DNA from: Gemmatimonadales bacterium
GTDB lineage: Bacteria > Krumholzibacteriota > Krumholzibacteriia > LZORAL124-64-63
Length of the DNA: 52,615 nt
Direction: 5' to 3'
Assembly: GCA_019038745.1 (NCBI GenBank)
Contig: JAHOYV010000098.1
Span: 1-52,615 of the forward strand
Shown: positions 14,722 to 22,205 of the stretch, piece by piece
Layout of the letters: each line of letters starts with the position of its first letter
Position numbering within the stretch: the stretch's first letter is position 1
Program-made: the position numbers and the translations under genes
The notes under the pieces: model-generated
The model's input: only the letters and a program-made list of their open reading frames with translations
Databases searched by the model: none
What the model was told of the DNA's origin: nothing

Positions 14722-15795
14722 ATGAGAGTCATCGCTCTGGCCAACCAGAAGGGTGGGTGTGGAAAAACCACAACGGCCACTAATCTCGCAGCTGCACTAG
14801 CCCGCCTTGATAAACGAGTTCTCCTGATTGATAACGATCCCCAGGGTCACGCCACTTTGGCCTTCGGCTTCCGCGAACGTGATTTCAGCCTCAGTACCTA
14901 TGATCTCTATCTAACGAGCGATATCCTGATTGAGGATGCTTTTCTGGAAGTGCAGCCCGGTTTCCATCTGGTACCGGCCGGCGTTGAATTGAGTGCTGTT
15001 GAACAGGCCTTGGCCCGGGAGGCGGGGAAGGACGTGCGTCTACGCAACAATTTGAGACGCAGTGAGATGGAATACGATTACGTCCTTATCGACTGCCCGC
15101 CCAGTGTCAGCCTCCTTACGTTCAATGCCCTACTGGCCTGCAGCGAAGTCATCATTCCTGTCGACCCCAGTTCCTACGGTCTTCAGGCGGTTCGCAAGAT
15201 GCGCGAAACGCTGACTTTGTTGCGTGAGAAGAAGGGCCACGACATCGTGCCCCACATTTTGATGTCTGATTTCGATACCAGGCCGAGGTTCGTCCGTTCC
15301 TTGATGGAGGAACTGATTGAGATCTATGATGGCGACCTGCTGGAGACGATCGTGCACCATACAGTCCGGTTCAAGGAAGCGGCGGGAAATGGAGTGCCCG
15401 TGGTTGCTTATGATCCCGATTCCCGAGGCGCCTTGGATTTCCGAAACCTGGCCATGGAGCTATGTGAACAGGAAGTCGAAGTAAGTGTTGCGGCCTTGGA
15501 TCACTGGGTTGCCATGTTGCATGGGCCGCAGGTCTCGACTGCGGGTGTCCGTTTCGAAGTGGATTTCCCCAGGGCCAAGACCGTGCGCATTACGGGCTCC
15601 TTCTGTGATTGGTCGGCCAAAGGCCTGCCACTGGAAAAACGCAGGGACGGAATCTGGGAGTGCCACCTCGCCTTGGAATCCGGTTCTCATGCCTATCGGT
15701 TCGTTGTTGACGGGGCATGGCTTCCCGATCCACATAACAGCAACACACAGCCCAATGAATTTGGTGGAGCAAACAGCCTGGTCGTCGTTTCCTGA
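14722..15795 (+). CDS. ParA/Soj-type ATPase fused to a CBM48/AMPK-beta glycogen-binding domain
   Basis: A 357-aa two-domain protein. Residues 1-265 are a ParA-family deviant-Walker ATPase: NQKGGCGKTTTATN (catalytic K15; usual KGGVGKTT, with Cys for Val), LLIDNDPQGHAT (Walker A'), YDYVLIDCPPSVSLLT (Walker B) and PVDPSSYGLQAVRKM. Residues about 273-357 are an E-set glycogen-binding domain: RFEVDFPRAKTVRITGSFCDW, GIWECHLALESGSHAYRFVVDG, WLPDPHNSNTQPNEFGGANSLV. These keep the conserved aromatic and Asn positions of AMPK-beta/isoamylase N domains. No parB is adjacent; a polysaccharide locus follows. I infer a positioning or assembly ATPase that senses or binds alpha-glucan or nascent glycan. The start is ATG 14722 after AAAGGA. 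Confidence 0.88.
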   Translation: MRVIALANQKGGCGKTTTATNLAAALARLDKRVLLIDNDPQGHATLAFGFRERDFSLSTYDLYLTSDILIEDAFLEVQPGFHLVPAGVELSAVEQALAREAGKDVRLRNNLRRSEMEYDYVLIDCPPSVSLLTFNALLACSEVIIPVDPSSYGLQAVRKMRETLTLLREKKGHDIVPHILMSDFDTRPRFVRSLMEELIEIYDGDLLETIVHHTVRFKEAAGNGVPVVAYDPDSRGALDFRNLAMELCEQEVEVSVAALDHWVAMLHGPQVSTAGVRFEVDFPRAKTVRITGSFCDWSAKGLPLEKRRDGIWECHLALESGSHAYRFVVDGAWLPDPHNSNTQPNEFGGANSLVVVS

Positions 15796-15831
15796 TTGGA
15801 ATGGCGGGCGTTTTCGGGAAGATGAGCAACC

Positions 15832-16737
15832 ATGGATCCACCCCGATCCCGATCTGGCGTAAGGCGGTTTGGCCGCCTTCCCCATCATATATCGAGTATT
15901 GCGCACCACTTCCTGCCGGGATCCGAGTCCGAAGGCATTGAAAATGCTTGGCCTGTTCTGGAGTTGGCTGTGGCATCGCCCGGAGATTGTCCTGCCAGTG
16001 CTTTTGCCACCGCAGGTGTGTTGGCCGGCTTCTCGAATTTCGGGTCGATGGCAGGGGACAGGGATCTCGATCCACCCTTCGGAACAGCTCAAGATATATA
16101 TTTGCACGAAGTCTCCGATCCAAAGTGGTCGGCTCGATCCTATTTGGATTCCGCCCTCTATCGAAAATGTGAGGACAAAGGTTCAGGGGAATACCTCAGG
16201 CCCGGCTTGGGCTCGGGGGGATCCTGGCAATTGTTGAACGAGGTCGATTCGAGGGAAAGGCCCTCCCATTCGCCGAGACGGAAAATTCATGTGCATCATC
16301 TCGGCCAGATGACCGGGGCCCTTTTGGAATGGGCCGACACTCTGGGTTCGTTGGATCCGATTCCAAGCGACCGTAAAGGAGTCAGGACCGGGCTTGTTTG
16401 GTGTATTCAAGATCGGGAAGCCGGCTCCTTGTGCCAGGCCCAAACTCTGGGGCGCTTGTTGGCCGTCCTGAATCCGGATTGCCTGGAAATCCTGTTGTTT
16501 CCCGGCTTATGGTCGGAAAAGACACTACCGGGTTGGCTTGGCCGAATCCAGAATGCGGCTCGTGGTGGAGTTACTTCTACACGTCCGGATGTGGTGGAGA
16601 TAGGAAAATTGGTGGGTTGCCTCCAGCCAAGGATTGAGGCCAACGTCACGCTCCTGGATACTGCCGGAGACGGAAAAATGGCCGCCGTCTGCTCGCCAGG
16701 GATGCTGGATGTGGCCCGACGTTTGACAGCTTCCTAG
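15832..16737 (+). CDS. Unknown 301-aa protein downstream of ParA-CBM48
   Basis: I do not recognise this family. ATG 15832 has GGGAAG (15816-15821) 10 nt upstream. The first about 35 codons are arginine-rich and unconvincing (MDPPRSRSGVRRFGRLPHH). A second frame from ATG 15822 reads more naturally for about 35 codons before stopping at 15939, so the true N-terminus may involve a frameshift. From about residue 35 the frame has ordinary protein composition. The C-terminal half has alternating beta/alpha-like stretches (TGLVWCIQDREAGSLCQAQ, CLEILLFPGLWSEKTLPGWL, VTLLDTAGDGKMAAVCSPG), vaguely like a P-loop-fold protein without a P-loop. No membrane segment is evident. It is likely in the same transcript as the ParA fusion. 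Confidence 0.55.
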   Translation: MDPPRSRSGVRRFGRLPHHISSIAHHFLPGSESEGIENAWPVLELAVASPGDCPASAFATAGVLAGFSNFGSMAGDRDLDPPFGTAQDIYLHEVSDPKWSARSYLDSALYRKCEDKGSGEYLRPGLGSGGSWQLLNEVDSRERPSHSPRRKIHVHHLGQMTGALLEWADTLGSLDPIPSDRKGVRTGLVWCIQDREAGSLCQAQTLGRLLAVLNPDCLEILLFPGLWSEKTLPGWLGRIQNAARGGVTSTRPDVVEIGKLVGCLQPRIEANVTLLDTAGDGKMAAVCSPGMLDVARRLTAS

Positions 16738-16876
16738 AAATCTGGGAACATCAAGTTTGATTTTTCGATGGACCTTCCCCTTTCTCTCCCTTTAAGCTCG
16801 AAGAAACAATCAAAGAGATTGTCATGCCTGTCCTTGGAGAGCAGATGATCTATTTCGTCGGCCGTGAGGAGTTATA

Positions 16877-16912
16877 ATGTTTGGATTGTACTCTACTGGG
16901 AGCATGGGATGA
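16877..16912 (+). CDS. Possible 11-codon leader minicistron
   Basis: ATG 16877 with GAGGAG (16866-16871) 5 nt upstream encodes MFGLYSTGSMG and stops at 16910-16912. The stop overlaps the next start as ATGA (16909-16912). The ribosome-binding site is better than that of the following gene, which suggests translational coupling. The TATAAT at 16873-16878 overlaps the start but has no credible -35. Expression is unproven. Confidence 0.3.
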   Translation: MFGLYSTGSMG

Positions 16913-17466
16913 GGGCTCTGATTAGATTCAGGTGGTTACTATTTCCGATCGTTCTGATCATAGGTCTGAACGGGACTGCCTGGTCCAACTCTGCCCTACC
17001 AGGTGACCCCGCCACGCTGGGACACCCAGGATATGTGATCATATCAGCTGGACTGGATTCCACCATGGGATTCAAGTGGCAGCTCGGCCCGGGGCCCGGG
17101 CAAAGATCCTTGACCTGGCCTCACGGAGTTCTGAACCTTCCGGACAACTTGGCTTTGGAATCACTGCGGGGTGTGGATCTGGCCATACCGTGCAATGGAT
17201 CTCTCGCTGGATTGGGCCACACCGGACAGCTCTTTTTTCAAGAGGGGATTTTCGAAGTTTCGGAACCTATTCTTCTTTCTGATGGAACCTTGTACCTGTA
17301 CCTGACTGCTGGAGAGCTGGAACTTCTCGAACAGAGAGTTCGATACACAGCCCCGATTGATGAGAGCAAGGATCCCCGGGCCGGATACATGTTCTTGGGC
17401 GGAATGGTCCTTCTGATCCTGATACTTCTGCGTCGAGCCGCCATGAAGTCCCGGAACAAGAGCTGA
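16909..17466 (+). CDS. Unknown exported protein with C-terminal membrane anchor
   Basis: A 185-aa protein, not recognised. It has an N-terminal signal peptide (RFRWLLFPIVLIIGLNGTAWSNS, cleavage likely near residue 27) and an extracytoplasmic domain of about 120 residues with LGHPGYVIISAGLDSTMGFKW and LFFQEGIFEVSEPILL. A single C-terminal membrane helix (YMFLGGMVLLILILLRRAA) is followed by a basic tail, giving type-I topology. It lies directly before the O-antigen-ligase-like gene (4-bp gap), so a role in surface-glycan export or assembly is plausible by context only. Its start is set by GGGAG (16898-16902) and the ATGA overlap with the minicistron. Confidence 0.7.
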   Translation: MRALIRFRWLLFPIVLIIGLNGTAWSNSALPGDPATLGHPGYVIISAGLDSTMGFKWQLGPGPGQRSLTWPHGVLNLPDNLALESLRGVDLAIPCNGSLAGLGHTGQLFFQEGIFEVSEPILLSDGTLYLYLTAGELELLEQRVRYTAPIDESKDPRAGYMFLGGMVLLILILLRRAAMKSRNKS

Positions 17467-17470
17467 AACA

Positions 17471-18901
17471 ATGTTTCAACGGACATCCCATCTATTTTAC
17501 GGGTCTTCTCTGTTCACACTGCCCTGGATCGGCTTGGGTCTTATCAAATGGTCGACCGGGGTCGATGTAGGGGCGGGTCTTCAAATCTCCTGGTTGTTGA
17601 TGTTCTTGGCAATGATTCTGCTGGTGATGGACAAGACCAAGCAACAGGGTATTATCCCGTCTTTGTCGGAATTTTGGGCGGGGATCCCATCCCCCTGGCG
17701 AATCGGGGCCGGGCTGACGATTCTGGCGGTCCTGGTTTCAGGATGCGGCCTCCTGGTGGCTCGAGTTCAGGAATCTTCCTGGATTGTTTGGAGCCGGTAT
17801 ATCCGACAAATCATTCAATTGTCCATAATGGGCTTCTTTGTGCTCTGGCCTGCCCTATGGACAAGGGGTTCTATTCGATGGCGTTGGACTGTTCAAATTT
17901 TGGTGATTTCCGCTTTGGTTCAGGCGGCGTACGGCCTGGTTCAGGGGATCAGTTTCTACCAGCCCAACGGGTTGTTTTTCCAACTGGAGAGTGTTTTTAC
18001 TTCCAACCCTGCCATCCTTTCCGGATCCGAGCAGTTGCACCTGGGAAACCTCTTCCGGGATGTGCCTCGATTACGAGGAACAGCTTGTGAACCTCTTTAC
18101 CTGGGGAGCTACATTTTGATGGTCATGCCCTGGGCCCTCCTGGGCGGACTGGGCAGTAGGATACGATGGACAGCGGGTGTGATTCTGGGGATGTTGATTT
18201 TGGCCACCTGGTCCAGGGGAGCCTGGTTGGGCCTGCTGATTCAAATAGTGGGGTGGCTGATTCTGGTCTTTCTGGCCCGCAATCATCGTTCCCCTGCCAG
18301 GCCCAGCATCTCGCTGCCAGGATTGACCCGGATAGGGTGGATCGTTGCTTCAATTTTGCTACTGCTGTTGGCTCTGGATATGCTCCTGGGCCGGGAAGCA
18401 TTGTTCATGCCCTTGGAAAGGGTCATTCAAAGCTTCAGTAGGCAAGATTGGTCCAACCTGACTCGGCTTTATTCCATGCAGGCGGCCTGGCGGGCCTTTA
18501 ACTTGAGTCCCTTGGTTGGCGTGGGGTGGGGGCAGTTCGCCTGGCATTTTCCTGTTCTGGCCGATCCGGTCGGGCTTCAGAGCCAGTTCGAATGGCCTAT
18601 GGTCAACAATTTTCCCCTGAAGGTTCTTTGCGAAACGGGAATTATTGGCTTCATGGTTTTTATCGGCTCGGCCTTGGGATTGGGGAGGGCGGTTCTACAT
18701 CGGCTGCGGGACCGGGATAGGGAGAATGGAATGGTGATCCCGGCTTCCTTGGCTGTCATTGGAATTTGGACCCAACTCCTGACGTTTTCCCAATACAACT
18801 TGCCCCACATCTGGATTGCTCTAGGGCTTTTGTTGGCCGCCTTACGTGACGAGTCCTTACCGCAGCAGGGTTCGAGTCCCGGGCAAGGGGGAGCCGGGTA
18901 A
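17471..18901 (+). CDS. O-antigen ligase/polymerase-like (WaaL/Wzy_C) membrane protein
   Basis: A 476-aa polytopic inner-membrane protein with about 10-12 hydrophobic segments. The Wzy_C/O-antigen-ligase core is seen in LILATWSRGAWLGLLIQIVGW (the conserved TxSRgaWlg motif near residue 245) and in the large periplasmic loop with SRQDWSNLTRLYSMQAAWRAF..SPLVGVGWGQFAW. It should polymerise polyprenyl-linked repeat units or transfer them to lipid A core or protein; which acceptor cannot be told from sequence. The C-terminus is a short Gly/Ser/Gln-rich tail. Its stop shares a base with the start of the next glycosyltransferase (TAATG). Confidence 0.85.
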   Translation: MFQRTSHLFYGSSLFTLPWIGLGLIKWSTGVDVGAGLQISWLLMFLAMILLVMDKTKQQGIIPSLSEFWAGIPSPWRIGAGLTILAVLVSGCGLLVARVQESSWIVWSRYIRQIIQLSIMGFFVLWPALWTRGSIRWRWTVQILVISALVQAAYGLVQGISFYQPNGLFFQLESVFTSNPAILSGSEQLHLGNLFRDVPRLRGTACEPLYLGSYILMVMPWALLGGLGSRIRWTAGVILGMLILATWSRGAWLGLLIQIVGWLILVFLARNHRSPARPSISLPGLTRIGWIVASILLLLLALDMLLGREALFMPLERVIQSFSRQDWSNLTRLYSMQAAWRAFNLSPLVGVGWGQFAWHFPVLADPVGLQSQFEWPMVNNFPLKVLCETGIIGFMVFIGSALGLGRAVLHRLRDRDRENGMVIPASLAVIGIWTQLLTFSQYNLPHIWIALGLLLAALRDESLPQQGSSPGQGGAG

Positions 18902-20115
18902 TGAGAAGTGGGTCAGATGTCATCAGTCCGGAAATCATAAATAAAGTGGGTCCCGTGGTTCTGGATGCCCTGGTTTTACGGGAGCGGCCGACTGGAGTGG
19001 GACGCTCGGTCCTGGAACTGATTCGGGCCTTGGCCGGCACCGAACGGGGTCTGGATTTCGTGGTTTTGACTACGGTTCCGGGGATGTTTGATTTTCTGGC
19101 AGGCAAAAAAGAATGGCAAGTAAAGGAGTGCCCGGGGGCAAAAGGAGGCCTTTTGCGAAAGGCCTTTTTTACCCAGTTTCAGGTCCCTCGACTGTGTCGC
19201 CAACTGGGAGCCGGCCTCCTGCATAGCCTGCAGTTCGTTGCCCCGCTCCGTCTTGATATTCCCGAAGTGGTTACCGTGCTGGATCTAACCTGGCACAGCT
19301 ATCCCCAAACGATTGAGCAGCCTCGGCTCGGTTATTACCGTTTCCTTGTCCCTCGGGTTCTGGAAAGGGCAGACCGGATCCTGGCCATTTCCGAGGCCAC
19401 CGGGACTGAACTGGCCGCGGCTTATCCCAAAACCGCTGACAAAATTACTGTTACGAGATTCGGCACCCCTTCCTGGGTATGGGCTACGCGTGATCGGTTC
19501 CTTAGTGGGGAGGCTTCCAGGAGCCGGTCTGTCAAGTCCTTGACCGGAAGACCCTATTTTCTTTTCGTCAGTACGCTCGAGCCACGCAAGAATCTGGGAG
19601 GGCTTTTACAGGCCTATGAGATATTCCTTGAAAATGCCAGGACTGCTGGCCGGCCGGAGGGGGAAATTCCGGATTTGCACCTAGTGGGTTCCAAGGGTTG
19701 GAAGGATTCCTCGCTACGTGATTTGTTGGCCCGGTTGCAGAATGATGGCCGTTTGCATCTTTTGGGTTATCAACTAAAGGATGATGATCTCTGGGACAAG
19801 TATCGTTTGGCACAGGGGTTGCTTTTTCCTTCCTTACATGAAGGTTTTGGTTTTCCCATTCTGGAAGCCATGGCTGCGGAATTGCCGGTCCTGACCTCCA
19901 ATCGGGGCGCTATGGCCGAGGTAGGTGGGGATTGTGTGTTGTTGGCGGATCCTGAGCGGCCAAGGGAAATAGCGGCCAAGTTGGAAATTCTGGCCTGGCA
20001 GAGGGCAATAGTGGATGATCTTCGTTTGCGAGGGTTGGAAAGAGCCAAGAACTGGACTTGGGAAAGGACTGCCCAATTGACCAGTGAAGTCTATTCTCAA
20101 ATAATTGGGTGTTAA
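18901..20115 (+). CDS. Family 4 glycosyltransferase
   Basis: A 404-aa GT-B fold GT4 enzyme. N-domain: VVLDALVLRERPTGVGRSVLELIRALAG (acceptor-side glycine loop), GAGLLHSLQFVAPL and VTVLDLTWHSYP. C-domain: YFLFVSTLEPRKNLGGLLQAYE (the TLEPRKN donor motif), LHLVGSKGWKDSS, and the EX7E motif LLFPSLHEGFGFPILEAMA, whose glutamates bind the nucleotide sugar. It is cytoplasmic and adds a sugar to lipid-linked oligosaccharide. Its closest wording is to the mannosyl/rhamnosyltransferase-like GT4 group of O-antigen loci; the sugar is not predictable. It contains a terminator-like hairpin at 19147-19170. Confidence 0.92.
   Translation: MRSGSDVISPEIINKVGPVVLDALVLRERPTGVGRSVLELIRALAGTERGLDFVVLTTVPGMFDFLAGKKEWQVKECPGAKGGLLRKAFFTQFQVPRLCRQLGAGLLHSLQFVAPLRLDIPEVVTVLDLTWHSYPQTIEQPRLGYYRFLVPRVLERADRILAISEATGTELAAAYPKTADKITVTRFGTPSWVWATRDRFLSGEASRSRSVKSLTGRPYFLFVSTLEPRKNLGGLLQAYEIFLENARTAGRPEGEIPDLHLVGSKGWKDSSLRDLLARLQNDGRLHLLGYQLKDDDLWDKYRLAQGLLFPSLHEGFGFPILEAMAAELPVLTSNRGAMAEVGGDCVLLADPERPREIAAKLEILAWQRAIVDDLRLRGLERAKNWTWERTAQLTSEVYSQIIGC
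19147..19170 (+). terminator. Intrinsic-terminator-like hairpin inside the GT4 gene
   Basis: GGCCTTT (19147-19153), loop TGCG, AAAGGCC (19158-19164), then TTTTTT (19165-19170): a perfect 7-bp stem, tetraloop and six T residues in the sense direction, 250 bp inside the coding region. The DNA also encodes the ordinary GT4 stretch GLLRKAFFTQF, so it may be coincidental. Confidence 0.5.
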
Positions 20116-20230
20116 ATAATCATTGCCTCGGAGAAACATTTGGAATAGCTTCCGCAAATACTATAGTGTCTTTGCCCCTTTAGCAGCAATTTTTTGCTGG
20201 CTTAAAGTCGTGGATATTTTGGGAGGAATT

Positions 20231-21493
20231 GTGAATCTTGGTGTCATCGCCGCTCTCGGTTTTGTTGTGGCGTTTCTTATGTCCTGGTTGGTTCAGCCCC
20301 ATTTTCGCAATCTCGGTTTCCTGACCGAGATCGTGGACCACCCGGGGTACCGTCGTCCCCACCGGGAACCCGTTCCGCGAACCGGCGGGATGGCCATTTT
20401 CATTTCCTTTTTCTGTGCTCTCTTCTTTTTGGAAAACATAGTTCTGCGCACCCCTTTGCCCTGGTCCTGGCTGGGAATCCTGATCGGTGCTGGACTTGCA
20501 ATCCTGGCATTGGGTGTGGGTGATGATCGCTTTGGTATTCACGCCGAGAAAAAGTTGTACGGTCAGCTGGTTGTTATCGTAATCTTGATGCTGTTCGGGC
20601 AACGCATAGAAACCCTGCTTTTGCCTGGCATTGGTATAGTCGAGTTGGGTGGATGGGCTTGGCCTTTCACACTTTTCTGGTACCTTGGCTTTATCAACTC
20701 CATGAATCTGATTGATGGGCTGGACGGTTTGGCCAGCGGTATCAGTATCCTGGCCTCCTTGGCCCTGGTCACGATTTCAATGGCGGTGGGCCAGATGTTC
20801 TCCATGCTCTTCGCCTCGGCCCTTTGCGGAGCGACAGTGGCTTTTTTCTACTGGAATATCAGTTCACGGAAGATCTTTCTGGGTGATTCGGGGAGCATGT
20901 GGATGGGGTTGGTGCTGGCCAGCTTGACCATGAACCTGGGCAAACAGGTGGGGCTAAGCCTGCCGGTGATGTTGGCGCCCATGATTGTACCTATTTGGGA
21001 TACGGGAACCACGATTTTCCGGCGTTTCCGAAGTCGTACTTCCATTTTTCAGGCTGACGATTACCACCTGCATCATCGTTTGCTACGCCTGGGATTTTCT
21101 CCCCGGGGGGCTGTGATATGCTTGCTGGCCATTACCGCCGGAACCATCCTTTTTTCCCTGAGTGGCTTTCTTAATCAGACCTGGTTGGGACTGCCGGGAA
21201 TGGTGGCTTGGATGTGGGCGGCACAATTGGGGGCCCAACGACATTTGAGCAACCGGGAGTTGGGTCTGGATCTTTTTACCGAGATCCTTTACGTCCTGGG
21301 TTTCACTGATCGCCTGGATCAGATTCAAGGGGACGTGGGACAGGACGTGGCGGACATTATCGATCTTCAATCCGCCCGGCGTGAGGTGGCCCGTCCGGTC
21401 GTTCTGGAAGGAACGACCGGAGAGTCGACTGGAGAGCCGACCGAAGGCCCAACTGGAATTGAGCTGGTTGATTCGGATCGTGACCGCCTCTGA
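20231..21493 (+). CDS. WecA/MraY-family polyprenyl-phosphate N-acetylhexosamine-1-phosphate transferase
   Basis: A 420-aa polytopic membrane enzyme that loads the first sugar-1-phosphate onto undecaprenyl phosphate. Signatures are DHPGYRRPHREPVPRTGGMAIF near residues 38-60, GVGDDRFG (the DD pair after helix 3), NSMNLIDGLDGLASGIS (NxxNxxDGxDGLA, catalytic Asp), FLGDSGSMWMG, and the HXH-type cytoplasmic loop ADDYHLHHRLLRLGFSPR. The C-terminal about 60 residues are a cytoplasmic tail ending in Gly/Thr/Glu-rich repeats (TTGESTGEPTEGPTG). The GTG start at 20231 is chosen because GGGAGG (20221-20226) precedes it and homologues begin at this point; an upstream TTG (20123) would add 36 residues. The 115-bp gap before it may hold a promoter (TTGGAA 20140, TATAGT 20162). 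Confidence 0.9.
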   Translation: MNLGVIAALGFVVAFLMSWLVQPHFRNLGFLTEIVDHPGYRRPHREPVPRTGGMAIFISFFCALFFLENIVLRTPLPWSWLGILIGAGLAILALGVGDDRFGIHAEKKLYGQLVVIVILMLFGQRIETLLLPGIGIVELGGWAWPFTLFWYLGFINSMNLIDGLDGLASGISILASLALVTISMAVGQMFSMLFASALCGATVAFFYWNISSRKIFLGDSGSMWMGLVLASLTMNLGKQVGLSLPVMLAPMIVPIWDTGTTIFRRFRSRTSIFQADDYHLHHRLLRLGFSPRGAVICLLAITAGTILFSLSGFLNQTWLGLPGMVAWMWAAQLGAQRHLSNRELGLDLFTEILYVLGFTDRLDQIQGDVGQDVADIIDLQSARREVARPVVLEGTTGESTGEPTEGPTGIELVDSDRDRL

Positions 21494-21521
21494 ACCTGGA
21501 ATATTCGCTGGATGTGACTAC

Positions 21522-22190
21522 ATGTCCTTTGCTCCCTTGCCAAAAGTTTTTCTGGAGTATTTGGAGGATTGCAATCAGCCGTCCGCGCGGATCCTGGATC
21601 TGGGGTGTGGTGACGGTGACTTCTTTACTCCCCTTCTGCCGTTGAAGGCACAACTTATCAGTTTGGACCGGGTCAAACCACAGGTAGGTACCTCCCCGAT
21701 TTTGGTCGCTGATGCCAAACACCCCCCTTTTCGACCTCGTTCTATGGATCTCATAGTTGCAGCCAACCTTTTTCGCCATATCCTTTTCGGAGAAATGAAA
21801 GCGGATTTTCTTGAAAATTGGTGTGGATTGTTGCGGCCCGGTGGAGCTTTGTTTTTGTTTGAGGATGAACCGACCGTTTTTCCGCCCGCAGCCCGGAACT
21901 ATGGCCAAGTGCAGGATTTTTTACTTCGCCTGCTGCCAGGGGAGCGGGGACCACTACTGGCCCGGGCTGATTTCGAGGGTTTGATCGGGAGAGGGACTGT
22001 GGGTTCGGAATGGGTGTTGGGTTTGGGTCGAAACGATTTGAAACCGGATTTGGAGGCGATTCAAAGCCTTTTATCCAGTAATGGTGTCGCTCCTGGCAGT
22101 GAGGTTTCGCAATTGTTGCGGGCCTTGGATCAGGACGGATTGGCCTACGGAGACTTCTGGTGGGCCTGTTGGCGGGCGGATTCCGCTTGA
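21522..22190 (+). CDS. SAM-dependent class I methyltransferase
   Basis: A 222-aa Rossmann-fold methyltransferase. Motif I is ARILDLGCGDGDFF (SAM-binding glycine loop), an acidic strand end follows at LISLDRVKP, LVADAKHPPFRPRSMDLIVAANLF gives motif II/III, and the C-terminal part starts WCGLLRPGGALFLFEDE. The wording fits small-molecule or glycan-modifying methyltransferases of the Methyltransf_11 type; the substrate is unknown, but context suggests surface-polysaccharide decoration. Start is uncertain: ATG 21522 is used; an in-frame GTG at 21480 overlaps the end of the preceding gene and would add 14 residues. Neither has a strong ribosome-binding site. Confidence 0.8.
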   Translation: MSFAPLPKVFLEYLEDCNQPSARILDLGCGDGDFFTPLLPLKAQLISLDRVKPQVGTSPILVADAKHPPFRPRSMDLIVAANLFRHILFGEMKADFLENWCGLLRPGGALFLFEDEPTVFPPAARNYGQVQDFLLRLLPGERGPLLARADFEGLIGRGTVGSEWVLGLGRNDLKPDLEAIQSLLSSNGVAPGSEVSQLLRALDQDGLAYGDFWWACWRADSA

Positions 22191-22205
22191 GGGAGAATAT
22201 TCACG

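Noticed and set aside
15460..16123. Long - strand frames over the end of the ParA fusion and the unknown gene
   Set aside because: They overlap the conserved CBM48 coding region and show Pro/Arg/His-rich composition typical of antisense frames.
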